A DNA stretch of 64,000 nucleotides, from positions 8,928,001 through 8,992,000 of the forward strand of contig NZ_CP102512.1 of assembly GCF_024612015.1 (NCBI RefSeq). The letters are read 5' to 3'. Source of the stretch: Streptomyces sp. CA-210063 (GTDB lineage: Bacteria > Actinomycetota > Actinomycetes > Streptomycetales > Streptomycetaceae). The position numbers and the translations under genes were made by a program. Below the pieces are notes generated by a model. It searched no databases, was not told the DNA's origin, and saw only the letters and a program-made list of their open reading frames with translations. Below are positions 7,693-15,563 of the stretch, one piece after another (within the stretch, counting starts at the first letter, position 1; every line of letters begins with the position of its first letter).

Positions 7693-8907
7693 TCAGCGTT
7701 TGTGCCGTCCGAGCAGCGTGCAGACCGTGTTCTCCTCGATCGTGCGGAGCCTGTCCAGGAGCTCCGGCTTGTTCGTCCTGTTCACCTGGGTGGTGAGCGA
7801 GAAGGTGAGCGACTTCCGGCCGTCGGGCGTCGCGGCGATCAGCTGCGTGTAGCCGGGGAAGTTCCCGGTGTGTCCGAGCACCACCCCGCAGCGGGTGCTG
7901 TAGCGGAAGATGCCGAGGCCCGCCGTGTTGCGGCCGGGGCCGGCCGGTTCGGACGCCCCCTCGATCCACCGGCGCTGCGCGCGCAGAACTTCCTTCGACG
8001 TCAGCTCTCCGGCGGCGTAGGCGCGGATGAACCGCGTCATGTCACGCGGAGTGGAGACGATCCCACCCGAGGCCCACACACCGGAGGCGCTGAGCACTTC
8101 GCTGACGTCCTCGGGCGGCTCGGGCGGTTCGACGGCGTACCCGTGCATGTACGGCTCCGGCATCTCGTAGCCCAGCGGGAGGCTGGTGTCGTGGAGGCCG
8201 AGCGGCCGGTAGACGATCCGGCTCAGCAGTTCCTCGTACGGCCTGTGGGTCGCCGCCTCCGCCATCAGCGCGACGGCGATGTTGTCGGAGTTGGAGTACT
8301 GGTACCGGGAGCCCGGGGGGAAGTGCAGCGGTTCGTCCGCCACGAAGTCCAGCAGGCGGCGCGGGTCGAAGGTGCGGCGCGGATCCGCCAGAAGCAGTTC
8401 CAGGAACTCCGGGTCCTCGGAGTAGTCGGGCAGCCCGCTGGTGTGGTTCAGCAACTGCCGGAGGGTGACCGCGTGCCAGGCGCGCGGCAGTCGGGGCAGT
8501 GTGCGGCCGATGGTGCTGTCGAGTCTGAGCGCACCCTGCTGCACCAGACGCAGCGCCACGGCACCGGTGAACGCCTTCGCCGTACTGGCGATCCGCATGT
8601 GGTCGGTGGTCTCGATCGGGCGGCCGGTCTCCAGATCGGCGACTCCGGCCCGTACGACCTGTGTCTTGTCCCCCCGTTGCAGTACGACGATCACACCCGG
8701 CGGACCTCCGGGGGTGCGGACCAGCTCTTCGAGCTGCCGTTGCAGGGCCCCCTCGCTCCCGCCGTCGGAAGCGGCACCGGCCGCCGGGGCGGTGAGCAGA
8801 CCGCCGAGGCAGGCGGCGCCGAGCAGGGCGACGAGCGCCGGGCGGAGGCGGGAGTGAGGGCGGGTACGGGTACGGGTACGCGGGTGGGAAAGGGGCGTGA
8901 GTGGCAT
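7693..8907 (-). CDS. Secreted serine hydrolase, class C beta-lactamase/DD-carboxypeptidase family
   Basis: 404 residues if started at 8907 (an ATG at 8949 is also in frame; neither has a strong ribosome site). There is an Arg/Thr-rich n-region, a hydrophobic core (about 22-40) and an Ala-rich cleavage region near residue 46, so the product is probably exported. Active-site motifs are Ser108-T-A-Lys111 (SxxK), YSN at 204-206 and HTG at 346-348. The family hydrolyses peptidoglycan peptides, esters or beta-lactams. The single-domain layout and YSN/HTG motifs fit DD-peptidase-like enzymes, but the substrate is not predictable. The signal region is encoded by a short GGGTAC repeat. Confidence 0.9.
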   Translation of the reverse strand: MPLTPLSHPRTRTRTRPHSRLRPALVALLGAACLGGLLTAPAAGAASDGGSEGALQRQLEELVRTPGGPPGVIVVLQRGDKTQVVRAGVADLETGRPIETTDHMRIASTAKAFTGAVALRLVQQGALRLDSTIGRTLPRLPRAWHAVTLRQLLNHTSGLPDYSEDPEFLELLLADPRRTFDPRRLLDFVADEPLHFPPGSRYQYSNSDNIAVALMAEAATHRPYEELLSRIVYRPLGLHDTSLPLGYEMPEPYMHGYAVEPPEPPEDVSEVLSASGVWASGGIVSTPRDMTRFIRAYAAGELTSKEVLRAQRRWIEGASEPAGPGRNTAGLGIFRYSTRCGVVLGHTGNFPGYTQLIAATPDGRKSLTFSLTTQVNRTNKPELLDRLRTIEENTVCTLLGRHKR

Positions 8908-9045
8908 GGGGGTCCCGGGAAGATCGGTGGAGCAGGGCACCCTCAGCATGGGACGGGACCACGGGCACGCGCTCGCGCACTTGCGCTGTCCGGCCGATCG
9001 GCGTCGCGAGCCGCGTCCGGTCGGTGGCGGTGGCGAGTGGTGTGG

Positions 9046-10005
9046 TCAGCGCGCGGCGAACTGCACCTTGGTCGGCTGTACGGCGTCCGGCCGCACCGGG
9101 ATCCCGTCGACGGTCAGCCGCTCTCCGTAGATGTCGGTGATCCTGAGCGCGCCGCCGCAGCCGCCGCCCTGCTCGGAGAGGAAGTAGTTGTATTCGGTAC
9201 GGGGCAGCGCGGTCCAGCCGCCGCCCTCGCGGACCTCCAGCCGGGCCACCGGATTGCGGTGGCCGATCACCTGGATGCCGCACCAGTACTGGCTGGACCC
9301 GGTCTTGTACCGGATCGAGAGCGTCTCGGACGTGCTGGGGCTCAGCAGGCTCCAGGTGATCGGTATCTGACCGCGTACGGGGGCGGCGAGCTTGGCGAAG
9401 GCCTGGGCGCTGAGGTCGAGTTGCCCGGGCTTGCAGGGCGACGGGCACTCATTGGTGATCCGGACCGTGACGGAGGCGCCGCCCGCGCGGACTCGCACAT
9501 AGGCCCCGCAGGCCTGGGAGACCTCGTAGTCGGTGGTGTTCATCGCCGCGGTCATGACGTCGTCGGTGGGGCCGAACGAGCAGGCACCGTCGCCGTTCCC
9601 GGCGTCGTAGAAGGTGGCGACTCCTTCGTAGTCGACCCCGGGGCGTATCCGCCCCGCCAGCGACGCCGAGCCGGACTTCGCCTGTCGGGTGCTCTCGGGT
9701 GTCGGTCGCGCCGACTCGGTGGTCGCGGCCGGTGTCGGCGTGGTCGTGGTGGCCGACGCGCTCGGGGACTTCGGGGGTGCCGTGGAGGGTTTCCGCTCCG
9801 GTGTGCCGGACGGTCCGGTCGACCGGGTGGTGGTCGCGGCGGGTGTGGTGCCGACCTTCCCGGAAGCCGCGGTGTCGGTCTCGCGGTCGGGGCTGAACGC
9901 CATGACGAGGGACGCGGCGAGCCCGACGGCCGCCACGGCGGCGACGGAGACGAGGGTCGTGCGCCGCTTGGGGTGGCGGGAGGAGCGGTGGGAACGGGGT
10001 GCCAC
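9046..10005 (-). CDS. Membrane-anchored expansin-like protein (DPBB plus CBM63-like)
   Basis: 319 residues. One N-terminal hydrophobic segment (about 18-36) is a signal or anchor. A long Thr/Ser/Pro linker (42-116) follows, then a double-psi beta-barrel at about 125-210 (GVATFYDAG, ACGAYVRV, NECPSPC, GQLDLSAQAF, with Asp198 at the expansin catalytic-Asp position), and a C-terminal beta domain like bacterial expansin CBM63. Bacterial expansins loosen cellulose or peptidoglycan without hydrolysis. The GTG at 10005 is preceded by AAAGGA at 7-base spacing (10013-10018), so it is preferred to the in-frame GTG at 10110. Confidence 0.85.
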   Translation of the reverse strand: MAPRSHRSSRHPKRRTTLVSVAAVAAVGLAASLVMAFSPDRETDTAASGKVGTTPAATTTRSTGPSGTPERKPSTAPPKSPSASATTTTPTPAATTESARPTPESTRQAKSGSASLAGRIRPGVDYEGVATFYDAGNGDGACSFGPTDDVMTAAMNTTDYEVSQACGAYVRVRAGGASVTVRITNECPSPCKPGQLDLSAQAFAKLAAPVRGQIPITWSLLSPSTSETLSIRYKTGSSQYWCGIQVIGHRNPVARLEVREGGGWTALPRTEYNYFLSEQGGGCGGALRITDIYGERLTVDGIPVRPDAVQPTKVQFAAR

Positions 10006-10196
10006 GGTGAAGTCCTTTGCGTCCTTGCGTGGTTCGGGTGAGGGCGTGCTCGGTGCCTGTGCGAGTGACTGTGTGGTTCGTGTGGGGCTCGGGTGAAAGG
10101 AGCTTGCCACTCCTCGGTCGTCGCCGGGTCCGGAATGGTTGCCGTCGACGACAAGATGGCGGCGGGCCGGTGATCGTAGGCTGATCGATCGCCGCC

Positions 10197-10252
10197 GGTC
10201 GCCGTACGCCGCTCGCCGTACGCCGGTCGCCGTACGCCGGTCGCCGTACGTC
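10197..10252. repeat. 14-bp tandem repeat, 4 copies
   Basis: Consecutive units GGTCGCCGTACGCC at 10197, 10211, 10225 and 10239, with one substitution in the second and fourth units. They lie 190-250 bp upstream of the expansin start. Each unit contains the small palindrome CGTACG. Confidence 0.9.
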
Positions 10253-10297
10253 CGTTGTCAGGGAGGTCGGTATGTCATGTCCGGTCACGGTGGTTAC

Positions 10298-10328
<31 letters not shown>

Positions 10329-10402
10329 GGGGGGACCGGGGGATGGTGTTGAACGGAGCTGTCGGGGTGGAGTCGCCGGTGAAGCGCCGTGGGGGTTTTG
10401 GT

Positions 10403-10464
10403 TGTTGGCGGCTGCGGGTCGTGTGTGGTTGCTCGCGCAGTTCCCCGCGCCCCTTCGGGGCGCG
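10403..10464. repeat. Dispersed GC intergenic element, copy A
   Basis: Contains GGCTGCGGGT, then GCGCAGTTCCCCGCGCCCC and an 8-bp hairpin (10446-10453 with 10457-10464, loop TTC). It lies right after the stop codon of the minus-strand kinase gene, so the hairpin can act as its terminator. Confidence 0.85.
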
Positions 10465-10465
10465 T

Positions 10466-11074
10466 TCAGCGGGCCGGTGGGCGCAAGTCGTTCCGCTTGT
10501 CGAGCAGTCGCTGGAAGGCGGTCGGCGTGGGCCGGTCGGCCAGGAACTCCTTGATGCGCGAGGCACATTGGAGTGGATCCGCCCGGCTTGTGTCGCACTC
10601 GATGTCGTAGAGCCCGTGTGCGTGGACCTGCTCCAACTGCCGTGCGGCCAGCCCTGACGGCCGGTCGCCCCGCTCCCGTTCGCGTCGTTCCAGCTCGGCG
10701 CGGGGGCAGTGCACGCCGACGAACACCACGTCGTCCGGCACCAAGAGGTCGAGACAGTCCCGCAGCCGCCATTCCTGGCTCAGGACGTGGTCCATCACGA
10801 CGTTGTTGCCCGCGGCGGCCATGCCCGCGATCGCGCGGTGGTAGCCCCGCCAGGTGTTGTGGAGCACGGTGGCGAGGCGTTCGGCCGGCATCTCCTGGCG
10901 CGTGCGCATGGCGTGGAACGTGTCGACCGGGATGTGGAAGTACGGCTCGTCGAGGATGCGGAGCAACTCCAGGGCGATGCTCGACTTGCCCGAACTGGAA
11001 GTGCCGTTCAGGAAGATGACCAGGCCGCCGGGGGTGGGGTCCCGCTCGTCGGCGTCCTGCCCCGCTGGGCTCAC
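10466..11074 (-). CDS. Chloramphenicol phosphotransferase-like P-loop kinase
   Basis: 202 residues. Walker A GTSSSGKS at about 24-31, directly after a hydrophobic strand, and Asp51 in PVDTFHAM match the chloramphenicol 3'-phosphotransferase-like family. Later features are VVMDHVL and FVGVHCPRAELERRERERGDR. CPT was first found in Streptomyces venezuelae as a resistance enzyme, but many relatives phosphorylate other hydroxylated substrates, so resistance is not claimed. The GTG start overlaps the stop of the upstream 60-codon ORF (GTGA), and GAGG lies 4 bases before it. These overlaps indicate a translationally coupled two-gene operon. A hairpin of copy A of the dispersed element follows. Confidence 0.85.
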   Translation of the reverse strand: MSPAGQDADERDPTPGGLVIFLNGTSSSGKSSIALELLRILDEPYFHIPVDTFHAMRTRQEMPAERLATVLHNTWRGYHRAIAGMAAAGNNVVMDHVLSQEWRLRDCLDLLVPDDVVFVGVHCPRAELERRERERGDRPSGLAARQLEQVHAHGLYDIECDTSRADPLQCASRIKEFLADRPTPTAFQRLLDKRNDLRPPAR

Positions 11075-11253
11075 GCGGCCTCGACGACGTCTCCGCGGAT
11101 CGCTGCGGCCCACTCCACGACCAGCAACTCGTACTCCGCCCGCTCCTGCGCCGACAGCGACCCGCCCGCACGCCGCCACAGCGCTCGGATCTGGTCGTTC
11201 AAGTCGGCGGCAGACCGCACGGAACCACGGCGGGTGATGGCATCGGGGGACAT
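11071..11253 (-). CDS. Small helical protein coupled to the P-loop kinase
   Basis: 60 residues, helical and acidic (DLNDQIRALWRRAGG, then a LSAQERAEYELLVVEWAAA helix). No signal peptide or known domain is recognised. Its TGA overlaps the GTG of the downstream kinase gene by 4 bases, so the two are almost certainly co-translated. It may be a partner or regulator of the kinase. The start ATG at 11253 lacks an obvious ribosome site. Confidence 0.7.
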   Translation of the reverse strand: MSPDAITRRGSVRSAADLNDQIRALWRRAGGSLSAQERAEYELLVVEWAAAIRGDVVEAA

Positions 11254-11369
11254 GCCGACAAGAGTAGGCGCCAGGACTGACAGTGCGCTACTGGGCGGCT
11301 ACGGATGCCGTATGTGCTTGGTCACTGAAGGGAGTTGGGCCGGAACGGGTCGTTCCGGCCGGGCTCCGC

Positions 11370-12245
11370 TCAGCCCGCCGACTCGCCCGCGTGCGGGCTC
11401 AGTACGCCCATCGACACCAGGATGACGAGGAGGATGCCAAGGGCGATGCGGTAATAGACGAAGGGCATGAAGCTCTTCGTGGAGATGAACTTCATGAACC
11501 ATGCGATGACCGCATAGCCCACGAAGAAGGCGATGACCGTGGCGAAGATCGTCGGGCCCCAGGAGACGTGGCCACCCTCCATCGCGTCCTTGAGCTCGTA
11601 GCCGCCCGAGGCGATCACGGCCGGGATGGCGAGGAGGAAGGAGTAGCGGGCCGCGGCCTCGCGCTTGTAGCCCATGAGGAGGCCGCCGCTGATGGTGGCG
11701 CCGGAGCGGGAGACACCGGGGATGAGGGCCATGGCCTGGCAGAGGCCGAAGATGAGGCCGTCCTTGATGCTGAGCTGCTCCAGCGACTTGCGTTCCTTGA
11801 TCGCGCGGTGCTTGCCGCCCGTCTCGTCGCGCGCGGCCAGGCGGTCCGCGATACCCAGGACGATGCCCATGACGATCAGCGTGGTCGCGGTGATGCGCAG
11901 ATCGCGGAACGGGCCCTCGATCTGGTCCTTGAGGGTCACACCGAGGACACCGATCGGGATGGAGCCGACGATCACCAGCCAGCCCATCTGGGCGTCGTGG
12001 TCGCCGCGCATCTCCTTGTTGAACAGGGAGCGCGACCACGCCGAGATGATGTTGGCGATGTCCTTGCGGAAGTAGATCAGCACCGCGGCCTCGGTGCCGA
12101 TCTGGGTGATCGCGGTGAAGGCCGCGCCCGGGTCCTCCCAGCCGGAGAAGGCCGCCGTCAGGCGCAGATGCGCGCTGGAGGAGATGGGGAGGAATTCGGT
12201 CAGCCCCTGGACGAGTCCGAGGATGAGGGATTCAAACCAAGACAT
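11370..12245 (-). CDS. uppP: Undecaprenyl-diphosphatase (BacA type)
   Basis: 291-residue polytopic membrane enzyme that dephosphorylates undecaprenyl diphosphate to recycle the lipid carrier of peptidoglycan synthesis; overexpression gives bacitracin resistance. Signature 1, QGLTEFLPISSSAH, is at 13-26 (Glu17) and signature 2, PGVSRSGATISGG, at about 176-188, with about eight hydrophobic segments. The length is standard. It is transcribed alone, divergent from the oxidoreductase-PmoA-cupin operon. Confidence 0.96.
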   Translation of the reverse strand: MSWFESLILGLVQGLTEFLPISSSAHLRLTAAFSGWEDPGAAFTAITQIGTEAAVLIYFRKDIANIISAWSRSLFNKEMRGDHDAQMGWLVIVGSIPIGVLGVTLKDQIEGPFRDLRITATTLIVMGIVLGIADRLAARDETGGKHRAIKERKSLEQLSIKDGLIFGLCQAMALIPGVSRSGATISGGLLMGYKREAAARYSFLLAIPAVIASGGYELKDAMEGGHVSWGPTIFATVIAFFVGYAVIAWFMKFISTKSFMPFVYYRIALGILLVILVSMGVLSPHAGESAG

Positions 12246-12446
12246 GAAGTTACGTGGTCCAAGCGCTGATCGTGGAGGGCCGACGGAAGACGTGCCGCGC
12301 CGCGGGGCGGGTGATCACAGTGCTGGAGGCAGCCTAGCGTCCCCTGGGGACAGGGCTGTCACAGGGGTTTCGCAGGGCCGGACGGGGACGCGTCGAGGAG
12401 GGCCGGGCCCGGTGTTCCGAGGCGTGGAACGGCCGGATCCGTGGTG

Positions 12447-12476
12447 TTGACCAGTCTCCATGTCCGCACATACGTT
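12447..12476 (+). promoter_or_regulatory. Predicted vegetative promoter of the oxidoreductase-PmoA-cupin operon
   Basis: TTGACC (12447-12452), an 18-base spacer, then TACGTT (12471-12476). This fits the Streptomyces HrdB consensus fairly well. Transcription would begin near 12483-12487, right at the LacI-type operator, with a leader of about 100 bases. Confidence 0.5.
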
Positions 12477-12486
12477 GCTGATGAGG

Positions 12487-12499
12487 GAAAGCGCTTGCC
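12487..12499. promoter_or_regulatory. LacI-family operator-like palindrome
   Basis: GGAAAGCGCTTGCC surrounds the perfect octamer AAGCGCTT (12489-12496). This AnnGCGCnnT architecture is typical of LacI/GalR-family operators in actinobacteria. It lies just downstream of the predicted -10, where a repressor would block transcription. No LacI gene is in the window. Confidence 0.55.
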
Positions 12500-12514
12500 G
12501 TTGTGAGGGTCGCC

Positions 12515-12527
12515 GTTCCGCCGGAAC
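12515..12527. repeat. 13-bp inverted repeat
   Basis: GTTCCG-C-CGGAAC in the leader of the oxidoreductase operon, 16 bases after the LacI-like operator. It may be a second regulator site or a small leader hairpin. Confidence 0.4.
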
Positions 12528-12588
12528 CCCCGCCACCAGGCGTTGGCCACCGTCCGACGTCCCGTTCGATGGAGTGCTGATCACGTCC

Positions 12589-13806
12589 ATGCCCACACCC
12601 AGCAACGACCCGAGCCCGACTCCGGACCACCGACCGAACCGTCCCCCGGCCCCCCTGGCCGGCCGCCGCGTCCGGGCCGCGATCATCGGCATCGGCGCCA
12701 TCGGCGGCGGCTCGCATCTGCCCGCGCTCGCGCGGCTCGCCGAGGAGGGCGAGACCGAGATCGTCGCCGCGGTGGACATCGATGCCGACGCGGTGGCGAA
12801 GTTCTGCGCCGAGCACGGCATCCCGCACGGCTACACCGATCTGGACCGCATGCTGGCGGAGCAGCGGCCCGATCTGGTCAGTGTCTGCACCCCGCCGACC
12901 CTGCACCGCGACCAGAGCGTCGCGGCGCTGCGGGCCGGCGCCTGGGTGTGGTGCGAGAAGCCCCCGGTGCCCACGCTCGCCGACTTCGACGCCGTCGAGG
13001 CGGAGGAGGGCACGGAGACCGGGGGGCCGTACGCCTCGATCGTCTTCCAGCACCGCTTCGGTTCCGGTTCGCGGCATGTACGGAAGCTGATCGCCGAGCA
13101 GAGCCTCGGGCGTCCGCTCGTGGCGCACTGCCAGACCACCTGGTACCGCGACACCGCCTACTACGCCGTGCCCTGGCGCGGCCGCTGGCAGACCGAGGGC
13201 GGCGGGCCCGCCATGGGCCACGGCATCCACCAGATGGACCTGCTGCTCGATCTGCTCGGCCCGTGGAGCGAGGTCCGGGCGATGGCCGGGCGCCTGGTCC
13301 ACGACGTGGAGACCGAGGACGTCTCGACGGCCCTCGTGCGCTTCGAGAGCGGCGCCCTGGCCACCGTCGTCAACAGCGTCCTCAGCCCCGACGAGGTCAG
13401 CCGTATCCGCATCGACTGCGAGCGCGCCACCGTCGAACTGACCCATCTGTACGGCCACTCCAACGCCAACTGGTCCATTACTCCGGCCCCGGGCACCCCG
13501 GACGCGGACGCGGCGGCCTGGCGCGACTTCGGCGAGGACGTGCCGAGCTCGCACCTGGCCCAGCTGCGCGAACTCGTGGCGAGCATGCGCGCGGGCGAGC
13601 GGCCGCGCAGCAGCGGCGCCGACGGGCGGACGAGCCTGGAGCTGATCGCCGCCCTGTACAAGTCGGCGTTCACGGACGCGACCGTACGGCGTGGGGAGAT
13701 CGGCCCCGGGGACCCGTACTACACGGCCATGCACGGAGGCGCCCCCGGCTGGGCGCCCGAAACCGCCCAGGTGTCCGCCGACGCGACCGAGGAGATCACC
13801 GCATGA
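12589..13806 (+). CDS. Gfo/Idh/MocA-family oxidoreductase, first gene of sugar operon
   Basis: About 405 residues. A Pro-rich N-terminal tail (1-27) precedes the Rossmann motif AAIIGIGAIGGGSHLP at about 30-45. The catalytic EKP is at 123-125 (WCEKPPVP), and the C-terminal domain carries GHGIHQMDLLLD. This family uses NAD(P) on sugars or sugar acids. The start is uncertain: GTG 12574 and ATG 12589 are both in frame. The stop overlaps the next start (ATGA). The promoter carries a LacI-type operator, so expression probably responds to a sugar. With the PmoA-like and cupin genes it forms a carbohydrate-related cassette. Confidence 0.88.
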   Translation: MPTPSNDPSPTPDHRPNRPPAPLAGRRVRAAIIGIGAIGGGSHLPALARLAEEGETEIVAAVDIDADAVAKFCAEHGIPHGYTDLDRMLAEQRPDLVSVCTPPTLHRDQSVAALRAGAWVWCEKPPVPTLADFDAVEAEEGTETGGPYASIVFQHRFGSGSRHVRKLIAEQSLGRPLVAHCQTTWYRDTAYYAVPWRGRWQTEGGGPAMGHGIHQMDLLLDLLGPWSEVRAMAGRLVHDVETEDVSTALVRFESGALATVVNSVLSPDEVSRIRIDCERATVELTHLYGHSNANWSITPAPGTPDADAAAWRDFGEDVPSSHLAQLRELVASMRAGERPRSSGADGRTSLELIAALYKSAFTDATVRRGEIGPGDPYYTAMHGGAPGWAPETAQVSADATEEITA

Positions 13807-14744
13807 CCTTCCACGACGGGCTGCGCGTCGTCCACGCCCACGGCGACCGGATCACGGTCACCGAGCCCAGCACGGGTGTCGAGCTGTTGAGTTACGTCTA
13901 CCGGCCGGAGGCGGCCTGGGAGGCACCCAAGCCGTATCTGCACCCGATCCGGACGCTGGCCGGGAACGTCGTCACCGACTTCCGGCCCAACGACCACCGC
14001 TGGCACAAGGGCCTTCAGCTGACGGCCTCGCATCTGTCGGGCCAGAACCTGTGGGGCGGCAACTCGTATGTGCACGGCGAGGGCTATCTGCGGATCCCGG
14101 AGCGGGTCGGCTCGATGGCGCACGCCGGCTTCGACGTCGTCGAGTCGGACGGCGAGCGGGTCGTGATCGCCGAGCGGCTGACCTGGCACCCGTACACCGG
14201 GGAGCTGTGGGCCGACGAGGAGCGCCGCATCGAGGTCCATGACATCGACACCGACACGGAGTCCGGCTCCTGGGCGCTGACCTGGACGAGCGCGATCACC
14301 AACCGCCGGGACGAACCGCTGCTGTTCGGCAGTCCCACCACCGCCGGACGGGAGATGGCCGGCTACACGGGCCTGTTCTGGCGCGGCCCGCGCGCCTTCC
14401 GGGACGGGCGGATCATCGGGCCCGACTCCGAAGGGCCCGAGCTGATGGGCGAGCAGGCGCCCTGGCTGGCGTACTCGGGGGAGCACGACGGCACCGACGG
14501 TCACGCCACGCTCGTCTTCGCGCACGCGCCGGAGAACGACCACGCGGGGGCCCAGGGCACCCACCCCGCCCACTGGTTCGTCCGCAACGAGCCGTTCGCC
14601 GCCGTCGCCCCCTCCTGGGCGTTCTTCGAGGAGCTGGAGCTGGCTCCCGGGGACACGCTCAGCCGCCGCTACCGGATCGTCGTCGCGGACGGGGCCTGGG
14701 AACGCGAGGAGATCGCCAAGTACCTGGAGGCGCACCCGTGGTGA
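13803..14744 (+). CDS. PmoA-like protein (DUF6807)
   Basis: 313 residues. Residues around PYLHPIRTLAGNVVTDF, DHRWHKGLQL and GYTGLFWRGPR are typical of PmoA/DUF6807 beta-sandwich proteins. The family name comes from annotation as a methane-oxygenase-related protein; the members in actinobacteria and Bacteroidetes sit with sugar dehydrogenases and have no proven activity. The conserved His and Asp residues suggest a carbohydrate-binding or lyase-like site, which is inference. It overlaps the upstream and downstream genes by 4 bases each (ATGA and GTGA), so all three are coupled. Confidence 0.85.
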   Translation: MTFHDGLRVVHAHGDRITVTEPSTGVELLSYVYRPEAAWEAPKPYLHPIRTLAGNVVTDFRPNDHRWHKGLQLTASHLSGQNLWGGNSYVHGEGYLRIPERVGSMAHAGFDVVESDGERVVIAERLTWHPYTGELWADEERRIEVHDIDTDTESGSWALTWTSAITNRRDEPLLFGSPTTAGREMAGYTGLFWRGPRAFRDGRIIGPDSEGPELMGEQAPWLAYSGEHDGTDGHATLVFAHAPENDHAGAQGTHPAHWFVRNEPFAAVAPSWAFFEELELAPGDTLSRRYRIVVADGAWEREEIAKYLEAHPW

Positions 14745-15451
14745 GCGGTTACGACGGACTGCCGGGCGGCGTCGCCGTCTCGCACCTGTCTGTGTACGAC
14801 TGGCCCGCCACGGACGGGGTCTGCGGCGGAACCCCCCATATGCATCTGACCTGTTCGGAGGCGTACGTCGTCACCGGCGGGCGCGGCGCGGTGCAGACGT
14901 TGACGACCTCCGGGTACGAGGTCACCCCGCTGGCGCCCGGGACGGTCGCGTGGTTCACGCCCGGGACCATCCACCGGCTGGTCAACGAGGACGACCTGCG
15001 CATCACCGTCCTCATGCAGAACAACGGGCTCCCCGAGGCGGGCGACGCCGTCCTCACACTGCCCCCGGAGTACCTGACCGACCCGGAGACGTACGCCGCC
15101 GCCACCCGTATCCCGGTGGACGAGCCGGAGGCGGAGCAGGAGCGTGTCGCCCGGGCCCGGCGGGACCTCGCCCTGGAGGGTTACCGGGCGCTGCGTGACG
15201 CGTCCGGGCCCGAGCCGCTCGCCGCGTTCCACCGGGCCGCCGCGGCGCTCGTACGGCCTCGGCTCGCGGAGTGGCGCGCGCGGTGGGAGCGGGGGGCGTC
15301 GGCGGCTGCCGCCGCGACCGGGGAGCAACTGGGGCGGTTGGAGCGGGGGGACGTGTCTCACCTGGCCGACGCCGTGGTGCGGGCCCAAGAGCCCTCGGCG
15401 TACGGGAAGTTCGGGATGTGTGGGCGGTTGGACGTCTACAAGGGGGACTGA
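14741..15451 (+). CDS. Cupin-domain protein, third gene of the operon
   Basis: 236 residues (GTG 14741, overlapping the previous stop as GTGA; GTG 14738 is equally possible). The N-terminal half is a cupin barrel: THPHMHL-like metal ligands appear as GTPHMHLTCSEAYVV, with a second motif PGTVAWFTPGTIHRLVN. The C-terminal half (about 120-235) is helical and Arg/Ala-rich without a recognised domain. It ends with the peptide YGKFGMCGRLDVYKG, conserved-looking and probably structured. Probably a sugar-binding or isomerase-like cupin working with the oxidoreductase. Copy B of the dispersed element follows the gene. Confidence 0.8.
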   Translation: MSGYDGLPGGVAVSHLSVYDWPATDGVCGGTPHMHLTCSEAYVVTGGRGAVQTLTTSGYEVTPLAPGTVAWFTPGTIHRLVNEDDLRITVLMQNNGLPEAGDAVLTLPPEYLTDPETYAAATRIPVDEPEAEQERVARARRDLALEGYRALRDASGPEPLAAFHRAAAALVRPRLAEWRARWERGASAAAAATGEQLGRLERGDVSHLADAVVRAQEPSAYGKFGMCGRLDVYKGD

Positions 15452-15490
15452 GCGCCGGGCGCCTTCGAGCTCGGGGATCGCTGTGGTGTG

Positions 15491-15545
15491 GCGGCTGCGG
15501 GCCGGTTGTGGCTGGTCGCGCAGTTCCCCGCGCCCCTTGAGGGCG
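15491..15545. repeat. Dispersed GC intergenic element, copy B
   Basis: GGCTGCGGGC, TTGTGGCTGGTCGCGC and the AGTTCCCCGCGCCCCT core, then an imperfect hairpin arm. It lies between the convergent cupin and HxlR genes, hairpin side toward the HxlR stop. Confidence 0.85.
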
Positions 15546-15563
15546 TGGCTCGGAACCGTGGCC

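Larger units (their letters stand above)
12246..12588. other. 343-bp divergent intergenic region, uppP versus sugar operon
   Basis: No gene is supported. It holds a sigma-70-like promoter, a LacI-type operator and a 13-bp inverted repeat, all placed to control the rightward operon. Confidence 0.7.

Noticed and set aside
7702..10041. 779-codon plus-strand ORF over the serine hydrolase and expansin genes
   Set aside because: No domain, spans two well-supported minus-strand genes and typical of high-GC shadow frames.
12543..14744. A 733-codon frame spanning the oxidoreductase and PmoA genes
   Set aside because: Its first part is an out-of-frame shadow of the oxidoreductase; the PmoA start at 13803 overlaps the upstream stop.
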